Positions 25,393 through 34,486 of a stretch of 64,000 bases of DNA are shown here, one piece after another. A program made the translations under genes and the position numbers. The stretch's first letter is position 1. Each line of letters opens with the position of its first letter. This stretch comes from Micromonospora lupini str. Lupac 08 (GTDB lineage: Bacteria; Actinomycetota; Actinomycetes; Mycobacteriales; Micromonosporaceae): positions 5,182,636 to 5,246,635 of the forward strand of contig NZ_HF570108.1 of the NCBI RefSeq assembly GCF_000297395.2, read 5' to 3'. The notes below the pieces were generated by a model, which saw nothing but the letters and a program-made list of their open reading frames with translations, did no database searches and was not told the origin of the DNA.

Positions 25393-25475
25393 GCCGGGAT
25401 GGTGGAACGGCATACACGGAAGTCTCAAACACTTCTGCCCGAAAGGGCTTGCGGGTTCGAATCCCGCTCCCGGCA
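25393..25475 (+). tRNA. tRNA-Leu (anticodon CAA)
   Basis: 83-nt type II tRNA. Acceptor arms GCCGGGA and TCCCGGC pair perfectly with discriminator A. The anticodon stem GAAGT/ACTTC encloses loop CTCAAAC, giving CAA (reads UUG). There is a long variable arm (TGCCCGAAAGGGC) and T-arm GCGGGTTCGAATCCCGC. No CCA is encoded. A TACAGT hexamer 13 bases upstream may be its -10 box. Confidence 0.97.
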
Positions 25476-25507
25476 CTCTTGTCATACACCTGTTCGATGA
25501 TGCGAAC

Positions 25508-26257
25508 GTGCATCCACCGCAGATGCGGGCGCGAGCCCGCGCTCTCCGCGCTCGCGGAGACACCATCCACGCAGTAGCCCGCACGCTTTCCCTGCCGTAC
25601 GCCACGGTCTGGCACTGGTGTGTAGACCGACCAGAACGGGCGCGGCTCGGCACCGAGCTGCGGTGCTTCCGCTGCCTCCCGGATGTCGAGAATCCGACCG
25701 ACCCCGCCGCCTACGCCTACCTGCTCGGTCTCTACCTAGGTGACGGTCACTTGGCCGTCTCACCGAAGGTGCCCGTGCTTCGGATCGCCTGCACGGCGGT
25801 CTATCCGAATCTCGTCGACGCGTGCGAGGCGGCAATGCTCGCGGTGCTCGCCGCTCGTGTGCAACGGATCCCCAAGCATGGCTGCATCTCGGTCGAGAGC
25901 AGCGGAAAGCACTGGCCCTGCCTGCTCCCCCAGCACGGGCCCGGCAAGAAGCACGACCGCCCGATCGTCCTGACCGACTGGCAACGACCGATCGTCGAGA
26001 GCCATGCGGGCCACTTCCTGCGCGGGCTGTTCCACTCCGACGGCTGCCGCATCGCCAACCGGGTAACGGTGCGTGGCAAGGAGTACGTCTACCCGCGCTA
26101 CATGTTCGTCAACGAGTCGAGCGACATCATGGGGCTCTGCCAGTGGGCCCTCGACCTGCTCGGCATCGCCTGGCGGATGAACCGCCGCAACTCGCTTTCG
26201 GTGGCACGACGCGACGCGGTCGCCGCGCTGGACCGGCACGTCGGCCCGAAGTCCTGA
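25508..26257 (+). CDS. Free-standing LAGLIDADG-type protein with N-terminal HTH
   Basis: 249-residue protein. Residues 5-40 form a helix-turn-helix-like segment (RARALRARGDTIHAVARTL). Two LAGLIDADG-like motifs follow, YLLGLYLGDGH at 71-81 and FLRGLFHSDGC at 170-180, each with the acidic residue expected for metal binding. This is the architecture of a monomeric homing endonuclease or a derived regulator. It starts only 33 bases after the tRNA-Leu gene, so it may be co-transcribed. The tRNA itself is uninterrupted, so there is no intron to home with. Activity as nuclease or domesticated DNA-binding protein is unresolved. Confidence 0.8.
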   Translation: MHPPQMRARARALRARGDTIHAVARTLSLPYATVWHWCVDRPERARLGTELRCFRCLPDVENPTDPAAYAYLLGLYLGDGHLAVSPKVPVLRIACTAVYPNLVDACEAAMLAVLAARVQRIPKHGCISVESSGKHWPCLLPQHGPGKKHDRPIVLTDWQRPIVESHAGHFLRGLFHSDGCRIANRVTVRGKEYVYPRYMFVNESSDIMGLCQWALDLLGIAWRMNRRNSLSVARRDAVAALDRHVGPKS

Positions 26258-26370
26258 CCCTTCGCGCGCCCTGTCGGTGATCGCGGCACTGCCCGGGCAG
26301 CGGCGGCCGTGCGGCGCGTGCGAGCCTGACCCGGAGGCGGGGGCGGCGTCGACGACAGGAGCGGAATCCG

Positions 26371-27021
26371 ATGCGGGTGGTCATTTTCGGTGCGACCGGG
26401 ATGGTCGGCCAGGGCGTGCTGCGGGAGTGCCTGCTCGCCGAGGACGTGCGGGAGGTGGTCACCGTCGGCCGGCGGCCGACCGGTCGGCAGGATCCGAAGC
26501 TGCGGGAGCTGACGGTGCCCGACGTGGGTGACCTGGAGGCGGTCCGCGCGGAGTTGACAGGCGTCGACGCGTGCTTCTACTGCCTGGGGGTCTCGTCGTT
26601 GGGCCTGGACGAGGCGGCGTACACGCGGATCAGCTACGACTATCCCCTCGCCGCGGCGCGGGTGCTGGCCGAGGTGAGTCGGCAGGTGACGTTCATCTAC
26701 GTCTCGGGCGTGGGCACCGACTCGTCGGAGCGGGGCCGGGTGATGTGGGCACGGGTCAAGGGGCGCGCCGAGAACGCGATCATCGACCTGCTGCCCAACG
26801 GGTACGCGGCGCGACCGGGTTTCATCCAGCCGACGTACGGGGTGGTGTCGAGGACGCGGTGGTACCGGGTGCTCTACGCGGCGACCAGTCCGCTGGTCCC
26901 GGTGCTGCGCCGGCTCTTCCCCAACCAGGTCACCACCACGGACGGGATCGGTCGGGCGATGCTGCGGGTGGCCCGGGAGGGCTCGCCGACCCGGGTGCTG
27001 GGTAACCGCGAGCTGCGCTGA
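26371..27021 (+). CDS. Atypical SDR / NAD(P)-binding epimerase-like protein
   Basis: 216-residue Rossmann-fold protein with GATGMVGQG at the N-terminus (extended GxxGxxG dinucleotide motif) and FIYVSGVGTDSSE near 110, where a catalytic Tyr/Lys pair would be expected but is replaced by a MWARVKGRAE segment. It belongs to the NmrA/atypical SDR group that includes redox-sensing and reductase proteins; substrate unknown. ATG preceded by AGGAGCGGAATCCG. It ends immediately before the stop of the convergent PLP enzyme gene. Confidence 0.85.
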   Translation: MRVVIFGATGMVGQGVLRECLLAEDVREVVTVGRRPTGRQDPKLRELTVPDVGDLEAVRAELTGVDACFYCLGVSSLGLDEAAYTRISYDYPLAAARVLAEVSRQVTFIYVSGVGTDSSERGRVMWARVKGRAENAIIDLLPNGYAARPGFIQPTYGVVSRTRWYRVLYAATSPLVPVLRRLFPNQVTTTDGIGRAMLRVAREGSPTRVLGNRELR

Positions 27022-28182
27022 TCAGGCGATCATGTCGAGCGCCTGGGCGAGGTCGGCGCGCAGGTCGTCGGGGTCTTCCAGGCCGACGGAGAGGCGTAGC
27101 AGCGCGCCGTCGGGTTTGGCGTCGCCCTCGACGGGCCGGTGGGTAAGCGAGGCGGGGTGCTGGATGAGGGTGTCCACGCCGCCGAGGGACACGGCGTGGG
27201 TGATCAGCCGGCAGGCGGCGGCGACGGTCGCGGCGGCGGGCGCGCCGCCGCGTACCTCGAAGGCGAGCAGGCTGCCGGGGCCGGCCATCTGCCGGCCGAC
27301 AAGCGCCGCCGGGTCGTACACCGAGGGGTGGTGCACCCGGTGTACGGCCTGGTGGTCGGCGAGCCAGCCGGCGAGTTTCTCGGCGGTGGCCTGTTGGGCG
27401 CGGACCCGCAGCGGCAGGGTCTGCAGGCCGCGGTGCAGGAGGTAGCCGCCGAGGGGGTGCAGGATCGCGCCGGTGACGGCGCGGACCTGACGCAGTCGGA
27501 CGGCCCAGTCGGCGTCGCAGGCGACGACGCCGGCGAGGACGTCGCCGTGCCCGCCGATGCTCTTGGTGGCGCTGTGCAGCACGAGGGTGGCGCCGTGCCG
27601 GGCGGGCTGTTGGAGCACGGGGGTGGCGACGGTGTTGTCGACGAGCACTGGTACGTCGCCGGCGGCGGTGGCGAGGGCGGCGATGTCGACGAGGTCGAGG
27701 GTGGGGTTGGCGGGCGTCTCGATGACGACCAGCGCGGTGTCGGGGCGGATAGCGTTGACGACCTGGTCGGGGTGGGCCCAGGTGACCGTGGTGCCGAGCA
27801 GGCCGCCGGCGAGGACGTGGTCGGTACCGCCGTAGAGGGGTCGGACGGCGACGATGTGGCGCTGGCCGTCGCGGGTGGCGGCGAGGAGGGTGGCGGTGAG
27901 GGCGGCCATGCCGCTGGCGAAGGCGACGGCCTGGGCGGTGCCCTCCAACTCGGCGAGGGCGGTTTCGAAGCGGGCGACCGTGGGGTTCCACAGCCGCTGG
28001 TAGACGGCGCTGCCGTCGGCGGGGAGGGTGCCGCCGGTGGCGAGTTGTTCGTAGGCGTTGCCGCCGTCGTCGACCGAGGGCAGTGGGTTGGTGGTGGAGA
28101 GGTCGATCGGTGGCACGTGCACGCCGAGCGTGCGCAGGTCGTCGCGGCCGGCGTGTACGGCCCGGGTGTCCACCGTCGTCAT
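27022..28182 (-). CDS. Cys/Met metabolism PLP enzyme (cystathionine gamma-lyase/synthase type)
   Basis: 386-residue fold-type I PLP enzyme of the gamma family. The Schiff-base lysine is in LHSATKSIGGHGD near 205. FASGMAALTATLLA, VVIETPANPTL and VDNTVATPVLQQP are standard active-site segments, and VSLGGVDTLIQHPASLTH lies near the C-terminus. Substrate (cystathionine, methionine or O-acyl homoserine) cannot be fixed. The start may be ATG 28182 or ATG 28200; neither has a clear ribosome binding site, so the mRNA may be leaderless. It is divergent from an Lrp/AsnC regulator that likely controls it. Confidence 0.88.
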   Translation of the reverse strand: MTTVDTRAVHAGRDDLRTLGVHVPPIDLSTTNPLPSVDDGGNAYEQLATGGTLPADGSAVYQRLWNPTVARFETALAELEGTAQAVAFASGMAALTATLLAATRDGQRHIVAVRPLYGGTDHVLAGGLLGTTVTWAHPDQVVNAIRPDTALVVIETPANPTLDLVDIAALATAAGDVPVLVDNTVATPVLQQPARHGATLVLHSATKSIGGHGDVLAGVVACDADWAVRLRQVRAVTGAILHPLGGYLLHRGLQTLPLRVRAQQATAEKLAGWLADHQAVHRVHHPSVYDPAALVGRQMAGPGSLLAFEVRGGAPAAATVAAACRLITHAVSLGGVDTLIQHPASLTHRPVEGDAKPDGALLRLSVGLEDPDDLRADLAQALDMIA

Positions 28183-28283
28183 GGCGGTAGCGTCGAACAT
28201 CCGGTGCCGACGGGGCAATGGGTTGGTGGATAATTCTGGTCCGGGCGCTGGCTTCGTCGAGACGTTCGGTAGAGGATGGTCGG

Positions 28284-28763
28284 ATGCCCCCTGAGCCGAA
28301 CGAAGTGCGGCCGTATCCGGCCCTGGACGAGGTGGACCGCGCGATCCTCGCCGAGTTGGCGGCGGACGGCCGGTTGCCGAACAACGCGCTCGCCGAGCGG
28401 GTGGGGGTGGCGCCGTCGACGTGTCTGACGCGGACGCGGGCGTTGCGCGAGCGCGGGGCGATCCGGGGTTTCCACGCGGAGGTGGATCCGGCCGCGCTGG
28501 GTCTGCCGTTGCAGGCGTTGGTGTCGGTGCGGCTGACCGCGCACGAGCGGGCGGCAGTAGACGCGTTCCGGGCCCGGTCGGTGCGCCTGCCCGGGGTGGT
28601 GTCGGTGTTCCACGTGGCCGGCGCGGAGGACTACGTGCTGCACGTGCGGGCGGCGTCGGGTGACGCGCTACGGGACTTCGTGCTGGACCATCTCGCGGTC
28701 GACCCGGTGGTGCAGCACACACAGACCAGCCTGATCTTCGAGCAGGCCCGCGGGATGGGCTGA
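28284..28763 (+). CDS. Lrp/AsnC-family transcriptional regulator
   Basis: 159-residue regulator: winged HTH at residues 12-65 (DEVDRAILAELAADGRLPNNALAERVGVAPSTC, in two parts) and a RAM/AsnC ligand domain after residue 75 (VSVRLTAHERAAVDAF, VFHVAGAEDYVLHV). It likely senses an amino acid and controls the divergent PLP enzyme; the 100-base spacer is AT-richer (GGATAATTCTGG). AGAGG lies before the ATG. The 3' end merges into a tandem repeat array. Confidence 0.92.
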   Translation: MPPEPNEVRPYPALDEVDRAILAELAADGRLPNNALAERVGVAPSTCLTRTRALRERGAIRGFHAEVDPAALGLPLQALVSVRLTAHERAAVDAFRARSVRLPGVVSVFHVAGAEDYVLHVRAASGDALRDFVLDHLAVDPVVQHTQTSLIFEQARGMG

Positions 28764-28849
28764 GCGCAGGCCCGGGACGGGGGTGAGCGCAGGCCCGGGA
28801 CGGGGGTGAGCGCAGGCCCACGGGACGGGGGTGAGCGCAGGCCCGTGGA
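28740..28849 (+). repeat. Tandem repeat spanning the AsnC stop codon
   Basis: Five units starting at 28,740, 28,762, 28,785, 28,808 and 28,833 (22-25 bp). The consensus is GAGCGCAGGCCCGGGACGGG plus GGT. The first, divergent unit encodes the regulator's last seven residues, and the following units continue past the TGA up to the next gene's start. Confidence 0.85.
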
Positions 28850-29893
28850 ATGAACGGGCAGGCCGGGGAGTTGGCACTGCGTGTGATCACCGTACCGTTG
28901 TCTGTTCTTGATCTTGCCCCGGTCGCCAAGGGGACCACCGCCGGCGCGGCGTTGCAGGCCACCACCGAGCTGGCCCGGCGCACCGAGGAGCTGGGCTACC
29001 ACCGGTTCTGGGTGGCCGAGCACCACAACATGCCGGCGATCGCCAGCTCCGCGCCCGCGGTGCTGCTGGCGCACCTCGCCGCGAACACGTCGACGATCCG
29101 CCTCGGCTCGGGCGGGGTGATGCTGCCCAACCACGCGCCGCTGGTGGTGGCCGAGCAGTTCGGCACCCTGGAGGCGCTGCACCCCGGTCGGATCGACCTG
29201 GGCATCGGGCGGGCCCCGGGCACCGACCAGGTGACCGCGCTGGCGTTGCGGCGCACCATGGAGGGCCTGTCGGCGGAGGGTTTCCCGCGTGAGCTGACGG
29301 ACCTGATGAACTACTTCAGCGGGGAGAAGCCGGGGCAGATCATCGCCACCCCGGGTCGCGGTGAGCAGCCGGCCGTGTGGCTGCTCGGCTCCAGCGGCTT
29401 CAGCGCCCAACTCGCCGGCCTGCTGGGCCTGCCGTTCTCCTTCGCGCACCACTTCAGCTCCGCGAACACGCTGCCGGCGCTGGCCCTGTACCGGCAGAAC
29501 TTCCGGCCGTCGCAGTGGTTGGACAAGCCGTACGCGATGGTGGCGGTCAACGCGGTGTGCGCCGAGACCGACGAGCGGGCCGAGTGGTTGGCCGGGCCGA
29601 GCGCGCTGTCGTTCCTGAAGCTGCGCTCCGGTCGACCGGAGCCGCTGTCGACGCCCGACGAGGCGGCGGCGTACCCGTACACGGAGATCGAGCGGGAGTT
29701 CGTGCTGCAGCGGCGCGACGGTCAGGCGCTGGGCTCGCCGGAGACGGTGCGCCGGCAGCTGACGGAGTTGCAGGAGCGCACCGGCGCGGACGAACTGATG
29801 CTCACCACCCTGGTCTACGACGTGAAGGACCGGGTGCGGTCGTACGAGTTGATCGCCGAGCAGGTGGCGGGGGGTCTGCGCCGGGACGCGTGA
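28850..29893 (+). CDS. Luciferase-like (LLM) flavin-dependent oxidoreductase
   Basis: 347-residue TIM-barrel protein of the bacterial luciferase-like superfamily, using reduced FMN or F420. Landmarks: VPLSVLDLAPVAKGTTAGAALQ, FWVAEHHNMPAIASSAPAVLL, RLGSGGVMLPNHAPLVVAEQFGTLEALHPGRIDLGIGRAPG (read in parts) and LGSPETVRRQL. The pattern matches the MsnO8 subgroup; substrate unknown. ATG 28850 lies at the end of the tandem repeat array and has only a weak GGCCCGTGG upstream. Confidence 0.9.
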   Translation: MNGQAGELALRVITVPLSVLDLAPVAKGTTAGAALQATTELARRTEELGYHRFWVAEHHNMPAIASSAPAVLLAHLAANTSTIRLGSGGVMLPNHAPLVVAEQFGTLEALHPGRIDLGIGRAPGTDQVTALALRRTMEGLSAEGFPRELTDLMNYFSGEKPGQIIATPGRGEQPAVWLLGSSGFSAQLAGLLGLPFSFAHHFSSANTLPALALYRQNFRPSQWLDKPYAMVAVNAVCAETDERAEWLAGPSALSFLKLRSGRPEPLSTPDEAAAYPYTEIEREFVLQRRDGQALGSPETVRRQLTELQERTGADELMLTTLVYDVKDRVRSYELIAEQVAGGLRRDA

Positions 29894-29962
29894 AACACGA
29901 TCTTCACGTCAGCGTCACCCCCGCGACCCGGACGGTGCCTAATGTTGGTGCCGGTGGTGGTA

Positions 29963-29996
29963 CGGCATTCCCGGTCGGGACGGGTCGGGAATGCCG
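29963..29996 (+). terminator. Hairpin after the LLM gene
   Basis: CGGCATTCCCG and CGGGAATGCCG form a perfect 11-bp stem around 12 bases, 70 bases beyond the LLM stop. Probable terminator. Confidence 0.6.
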
Positions 29997-30005
29997 CGGT
30001 GTGGA

Positions 30006-30050
30006 GCACCGGGCCGGAGCTGTGCGGATTCCGCGGCTGCGGCCCGGTGC
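30006..30050. terminator. Second hairpin in the same convergent intergenic region
   Basis: GCACCGGGCCG and CGGCCCGGTGC form a perfect 11-bp stem with a 23-base loop, between convergent LLM and lyase genes. It probably ends the minus-strand lyase transcript and backs up the first hairpin. Confidence 0.55.
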
Positions 30051-30092
30051 CTGCCACCTTAGGCGAACCCGATCAGGACCGCCAGGGTTAGA

Positions 30093-32363
30093 TCAGCGTA
30101 GGTAGATGTTCGGGGTCGGTGGGCTGCTCATTCCGTCGCCGATGAAGAACCCCGGGTGTGGCGGCTGGTTGTAGGCGGTGTTCTGCCACGCGATCGCCAC
30201 GCGGTACTGCGGGTCGTGCATCAGCGTGTAGATCCGGGTGCTGGTCGGGGTGGGTGTGCTGTAGATGCGCAGCGCCCGACTGTCGCTGGTTCGCCAGATC
30301 ACCTCCTCGCGCCAGTCGCCGAGGATGTCGCCGGAGAGCGCCGGCGTGGACTTGGTGCCGTTGTTCGACGCCACGTCACTGCCGGTGAGCAGCCGGGTCT
30401 CGCCGCCGGTGCCGTACTTGTCGATCTTCGTGCCGTCCAGCAGCTCGCGGACCGGGTCACCGTCCCACCAGGCGAGGAAGTTCATCGACGACGGCTTGCG
30501 CCCCACGTTCTGCCCGCGGGTGTTGGCCAGGCCGGAGACCGCCGCCGACCACGACTCCGCACCCGGGCTGCCCGCCCAGATGTCCGCGGAGACACCCCGG
30601 CCGTTGTCGCCGGAGGCCGGCGTGGACCACAGGATCTGACCGGTACGGGCGTCGGCGAACCAGGAGCTGGGCTTGCTCCCGTCCTCGTCGACCTTGAACA
30701 CCTCCAGGCCGGCGCGGCCCGGGTCGAGGTCCCCGACGTGCATCGCGTCGCCGTGCCCGTTGCCCGTCGAGTAGAGCAACCGACCGTTGTCGTCGATGGT
30801 GGCGGCGCCGTACACGATCTCCTGGCGGCCGTCGGCGTCGACGTCGGCCACGGAGAGCTGGTGGTTGCCCTGGCCGGCGGCGGCGCCGTTGCCGGACGAG
30901 TTCGAGTCGAACGTCCAGCGCTTGGTGAGCGTGCCGTTGCGGAAGTCCCAGGCCGCGATCACCGCGCGGGTGTAGTAGCCCCGAGCCATGATCAGCGACG
31001 GGCGCTGCCCGTCCAGGTAGGCGGTGCCGGCAAGGAACCGGTCGACCCGGTTGCCGTACGAGTCGCCCCAGGACGACACGGTGCCGCGCGGTGGGTCGTA
31101 GTTGACTGTGGAGAGCACCGCGCCGGTCTGACCGTTGAACATGGTCAGGTACTCCGGGCCGGAGAGCACGTAGCCGCTGGAGTTGCGGTAGTCCGCCGAC
31201 GACGAACCGATGAGCTGGCCGGTGCCGGAGCGGGTGCCGTCGGCGGTCTTCATGGCCACCTCGGCGCGGCCGTCGCCGTCGTAGTCGTACACTTGGAACT
31301 GGGTGTAGTGGGCGCCGGCGCGGATGTTGCGGCCCAGGTCGATCCGCCACAGCCGGCTGCCGGTCAGGGTGTACGCGTCGACGTAGACGTTGCCGGTGTA
31401 GCCGGACTGGGAGTTGTCCTTGGCGTTCGACGGATCCCACTTGAGCACGATCTCGTAGGTGCCGTCGCCGTTGAGGTCGCCGACTGAGGCGTCGTTGGCG
31501 CTGTAGGTGTAGCTCTCCCCGCTGGGGGTGGTGCCGCCGGCCGGCACCTGCAACGGCACGTCCAGGTAGCCGTTGGCGAACTGCAGGGCCGAAGCGGACG
31601 CCGCCTGCTCGGCGCCGCCCACCACGGCCCGCACGGTGTACGCCGACCCGGCCGCCGCGCCGCTGTCGAGGTAGGAGGTCGCGCCGGTGATCGGGGTGGC
31701 GTTGACCCTGGTCGAGCCCCGGTAGAGGTTGAACGCCACGCCTGAGGTCTCGGTGCCGAGCAGCCGCCAGGACACCAGGTTGCCGCTGCCGGAGCGGACG
31801 CTGATCAACCCTCGGTCCAGGTCCTCCATCTGTTTCGCCCCGGCCGGAGGCGTGGTGGGCGGCGGCGTGGTCGGGGGTGGCGTGGTCGGGGGTGGCGTCG
31901 TGGGCGGTGGCGTGGTCGGTGGCGGCGTGGTCGGGCCGTCGGTGGCCGGCGCCCCGGTGCAGGTGACGCCGTTGAGCGCGAAGCTGGTCGGCGCCGGGTT
32001 GCTGCTCGTCCACGAGGCGTTGAACCCGAACGAGGCGGTGCCGTTGGTGGCGAGGACGCCGTTGTAGTCGACGTTGCGCGCGGTCACCTGGGCACCGGAC
32101 TGGGTGACGGTGGCGCTCCACGCCTGGGCGACCTGCTGGCCGGCGGCGTACGACCAGGTGAGCGCCCAGCCGTTGACCTCCTCGCCGAGGTTGGTGATGG
32201 TGACGTTGGCGCCGAAGCCGCCCTGCCACGAGTTGGTGACCTGGTAGTCGACGCGACAGCCGACGGCGGCGGCCGAGGCGACGACCGTGCCGACGGTGCC
32301 GGCCACGACGGCGGCGGCCGTCGACGCGGCCAGCAGGATCAGCCGTTGTCTGGACGGGTGCAT
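30093..32363 (-). CDS. Secreted rhamnogalacturonan lyase (PL11-like) with CBM2
   Basis: 756-residue secreted pectin-degrading enzyme. A signal peptide (about 32 residues) precedes a family 2 carbohydrate-binding module (CRVDYQVTNSWQGGFGANVTI to about residue 130, with Trp and paired Cys). A PPTTP linker follows, then a catalytic beta-propeller of polysaccharide lyase family 11 (KQMEDLDRGLISVR, ASVGDLNGDGTYEIVLKWDP, DYDGDGRAEVAMKTADG). It would cleave the rhamnogalacturonan I backbone by beta-elimination, with the CBM2 anchoring it to cellulose. GGAGG precedes ATG 32363. A LacI-type operator-like palindrome lies upstream. Confidence 0.92.
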   Translation of the reverse strand: MHPSRQRLILLAASTAAAVVAGTVGTVVASAAAVGCRVDYQVTNSWQGGFGANVTITNLGEEVNGWALTWSYAAGQQVAQAWSATVTQSGAQVTARNVDYNGVLATNGTASFGFNASWTSSNPAPTSFALNGVTCTGAPATDGPTTPPPTTPPPTTPPPTTPPPTTPPPTTPPAGAKQMEDLDRGLISVRSGSGNLVSWRLLGTETSGVAFNLYRGSTRVNATPITGATSYLDSGAAAGSAYTVRAVVGGAEQAASASALQFANGYLDVPLQVPAGGTTPSGESYTYSANDASVGDLNGDGTYEIVLKWDPSNAKDNSQSGYTGNVYVDAYTLTGSRLWRIDLGRNIRAGAHYTQFQVYDYDGDGRAEVAMKTADGTRSGTGQLIGSSSADYRNSSGYVLSGPEYLTMFNGQTGAVLSTVNYDPPRGTVSSWGDSYGNRVDRFLAGTAYLDGQRPSLIMARGYYTRAVIAAWDFRNGTLTKRWTFDSNSSGNGAAAGQGNHQLSVADVDADGRQEIVYGAATIDDNGRLLYSTGNGHGDAMHVGDLDPGRAGLEVFKVDEDGSKPSSWFADARTGQILWSTPASGDNGRGVSADIWAGSPGAESWSAAVSGLANTRGQNVGRKPSSMNFLAWWDGDPVRELLDGTKIDKYGTGGETRLLTGSDVASNNGTKSTPALSGDILGDWREEVIWRTSDSRALRIYSTPTPTSTRIYTLMHDPQYRVAIAWQNTAYNQPPHPGFFIGDGMSSPPTPNIYLR
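31850..31935 (-). repeat. 15-bp repeats encoding the PPTTP linker
   Basis: About six imperfect 15-bp units within the lyase gene encode the flexible Pro/Thr linker joining the CBM2 and catalytic domains, as in many actinobacterial cellulases. Confidence 0.85.
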
Positions 32364-32514
32364 GAACTGCCTCCGGAGGATCCGGTGATGACCGCTGTGG
32401 TCCACCTGCCCTGCCCGGGAAGCACGGTGAACGGCCCGCCGCGGTGGCGACGAACGGCGATCTGGTCGGGATGAACGCCCTGGAACTCACGGATCCGGCT
32501 CAGCCGCATCGTAG

Positions 32515-32528
32515 GGCAAGCGCTTTCC
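32515..32528. promoter_or_regulatory. LacI-family operator-like palindrome
   Basis: GGCAAGCGCTTTCC, centred on AAGCGCTT, lies between the divergent lyase and decarboxylase genes, about 150 bases before the lyase start. Its core matches classic LacI/GalR-family sites and fits substrate-controlled lyase expression. The repressor is not in the window. Confidence 0.5.
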
Positions 32529-32579
32529 GCTGCGCAATATCGACGACCGTCACACCGTGCGCTCTTGCCCCGCGGTGCG

Positions 32580-34040
<1,461 letters not shown>

Positions 34041-34070
34041 CTTTCCCGGCCCCCACGACGACCGCTCACC

Positions 34071-34247
34071 CGCCCGGGGCCGACCGGACCGCCGGCGCGC
34101 TCACCCGCCCAGGGCCGACGGGACCGTCAGTGCGCCCACCCGCCCAGGGCCGACGGGACCGTCAGTGCGCCCACCCGCCCAGGGCCGACCGGACCGTCAG
34201 TGCGCCCACCCGCCCAGGGCCGACCGGACCGCGCCGGCGCGCTCACC
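34071..34247 (+). repeat. Five tandem 35-bp units after the decarboxylase
   Basis: Units start at 34,071, 34,106, 34,141, 34,176 and 34,211 with an exact 35-bp period. The consensus opens CGCCCAGGGCCGACCGGACC and ends CCCACC; copies 2-4 are nearly identical, and 1 and 5 diverge in their last third. No spacers, so it is not a CRISPR array. Confidence 0.9.
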
Positions 34248-34270
34248 CGAGCGCCAGCCGACACCTGGTG

Positions 34271-34406
34271 CGCGTCCTTTGCTCTGCTTACCCTGACGCA
34301 ACAGCCACTTACAGTCACCGGCCGGGGCGCGGCGAAGGAGCGTCCCGTCGGGAAAGCTGGCAGCTCAGCGGAGTGTTGCGTGGGGGTAAGCAGAGCAAAG
34401 GACGCG
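34271..34406. repeat. 136-bp MITE-like inverted repeat element
   Basis: Termini 34,271-34,293 (CGCGTCCTTTGCTCTGCTTA plus CCC) and 34,384-34,406 are perfect 23-bp inverted repeats. The homology continues inwards with two mismatches through ACGCAACA, about 33 bases per arm. The interior (about 70 bases) encodes nothing. It lies between convergent genes. It could be a non-autonomous transposable element or a very large terminator; no target duplication is obvious. Confidence 0.7.
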
Positions 34407-34486
34407 GCGGCCCTTCTGGGCAGATGACCGACCGCCACGCACGGTGACAACGGCTCGGGGCGGCACCCGGTGGCCGGCCGCGGGGT

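Noticed and set aside
25393..25475. tRNA-Leu as the attachment site of an integrated element
   Set aside because: No direct copy of the tRNA 3' end was found downstream in the window and no integrase is nearby.
34071..34247. 35-bp repeats as a CRISPR array
   Set aside because: Units abut with no spacers and no cas genes are present.
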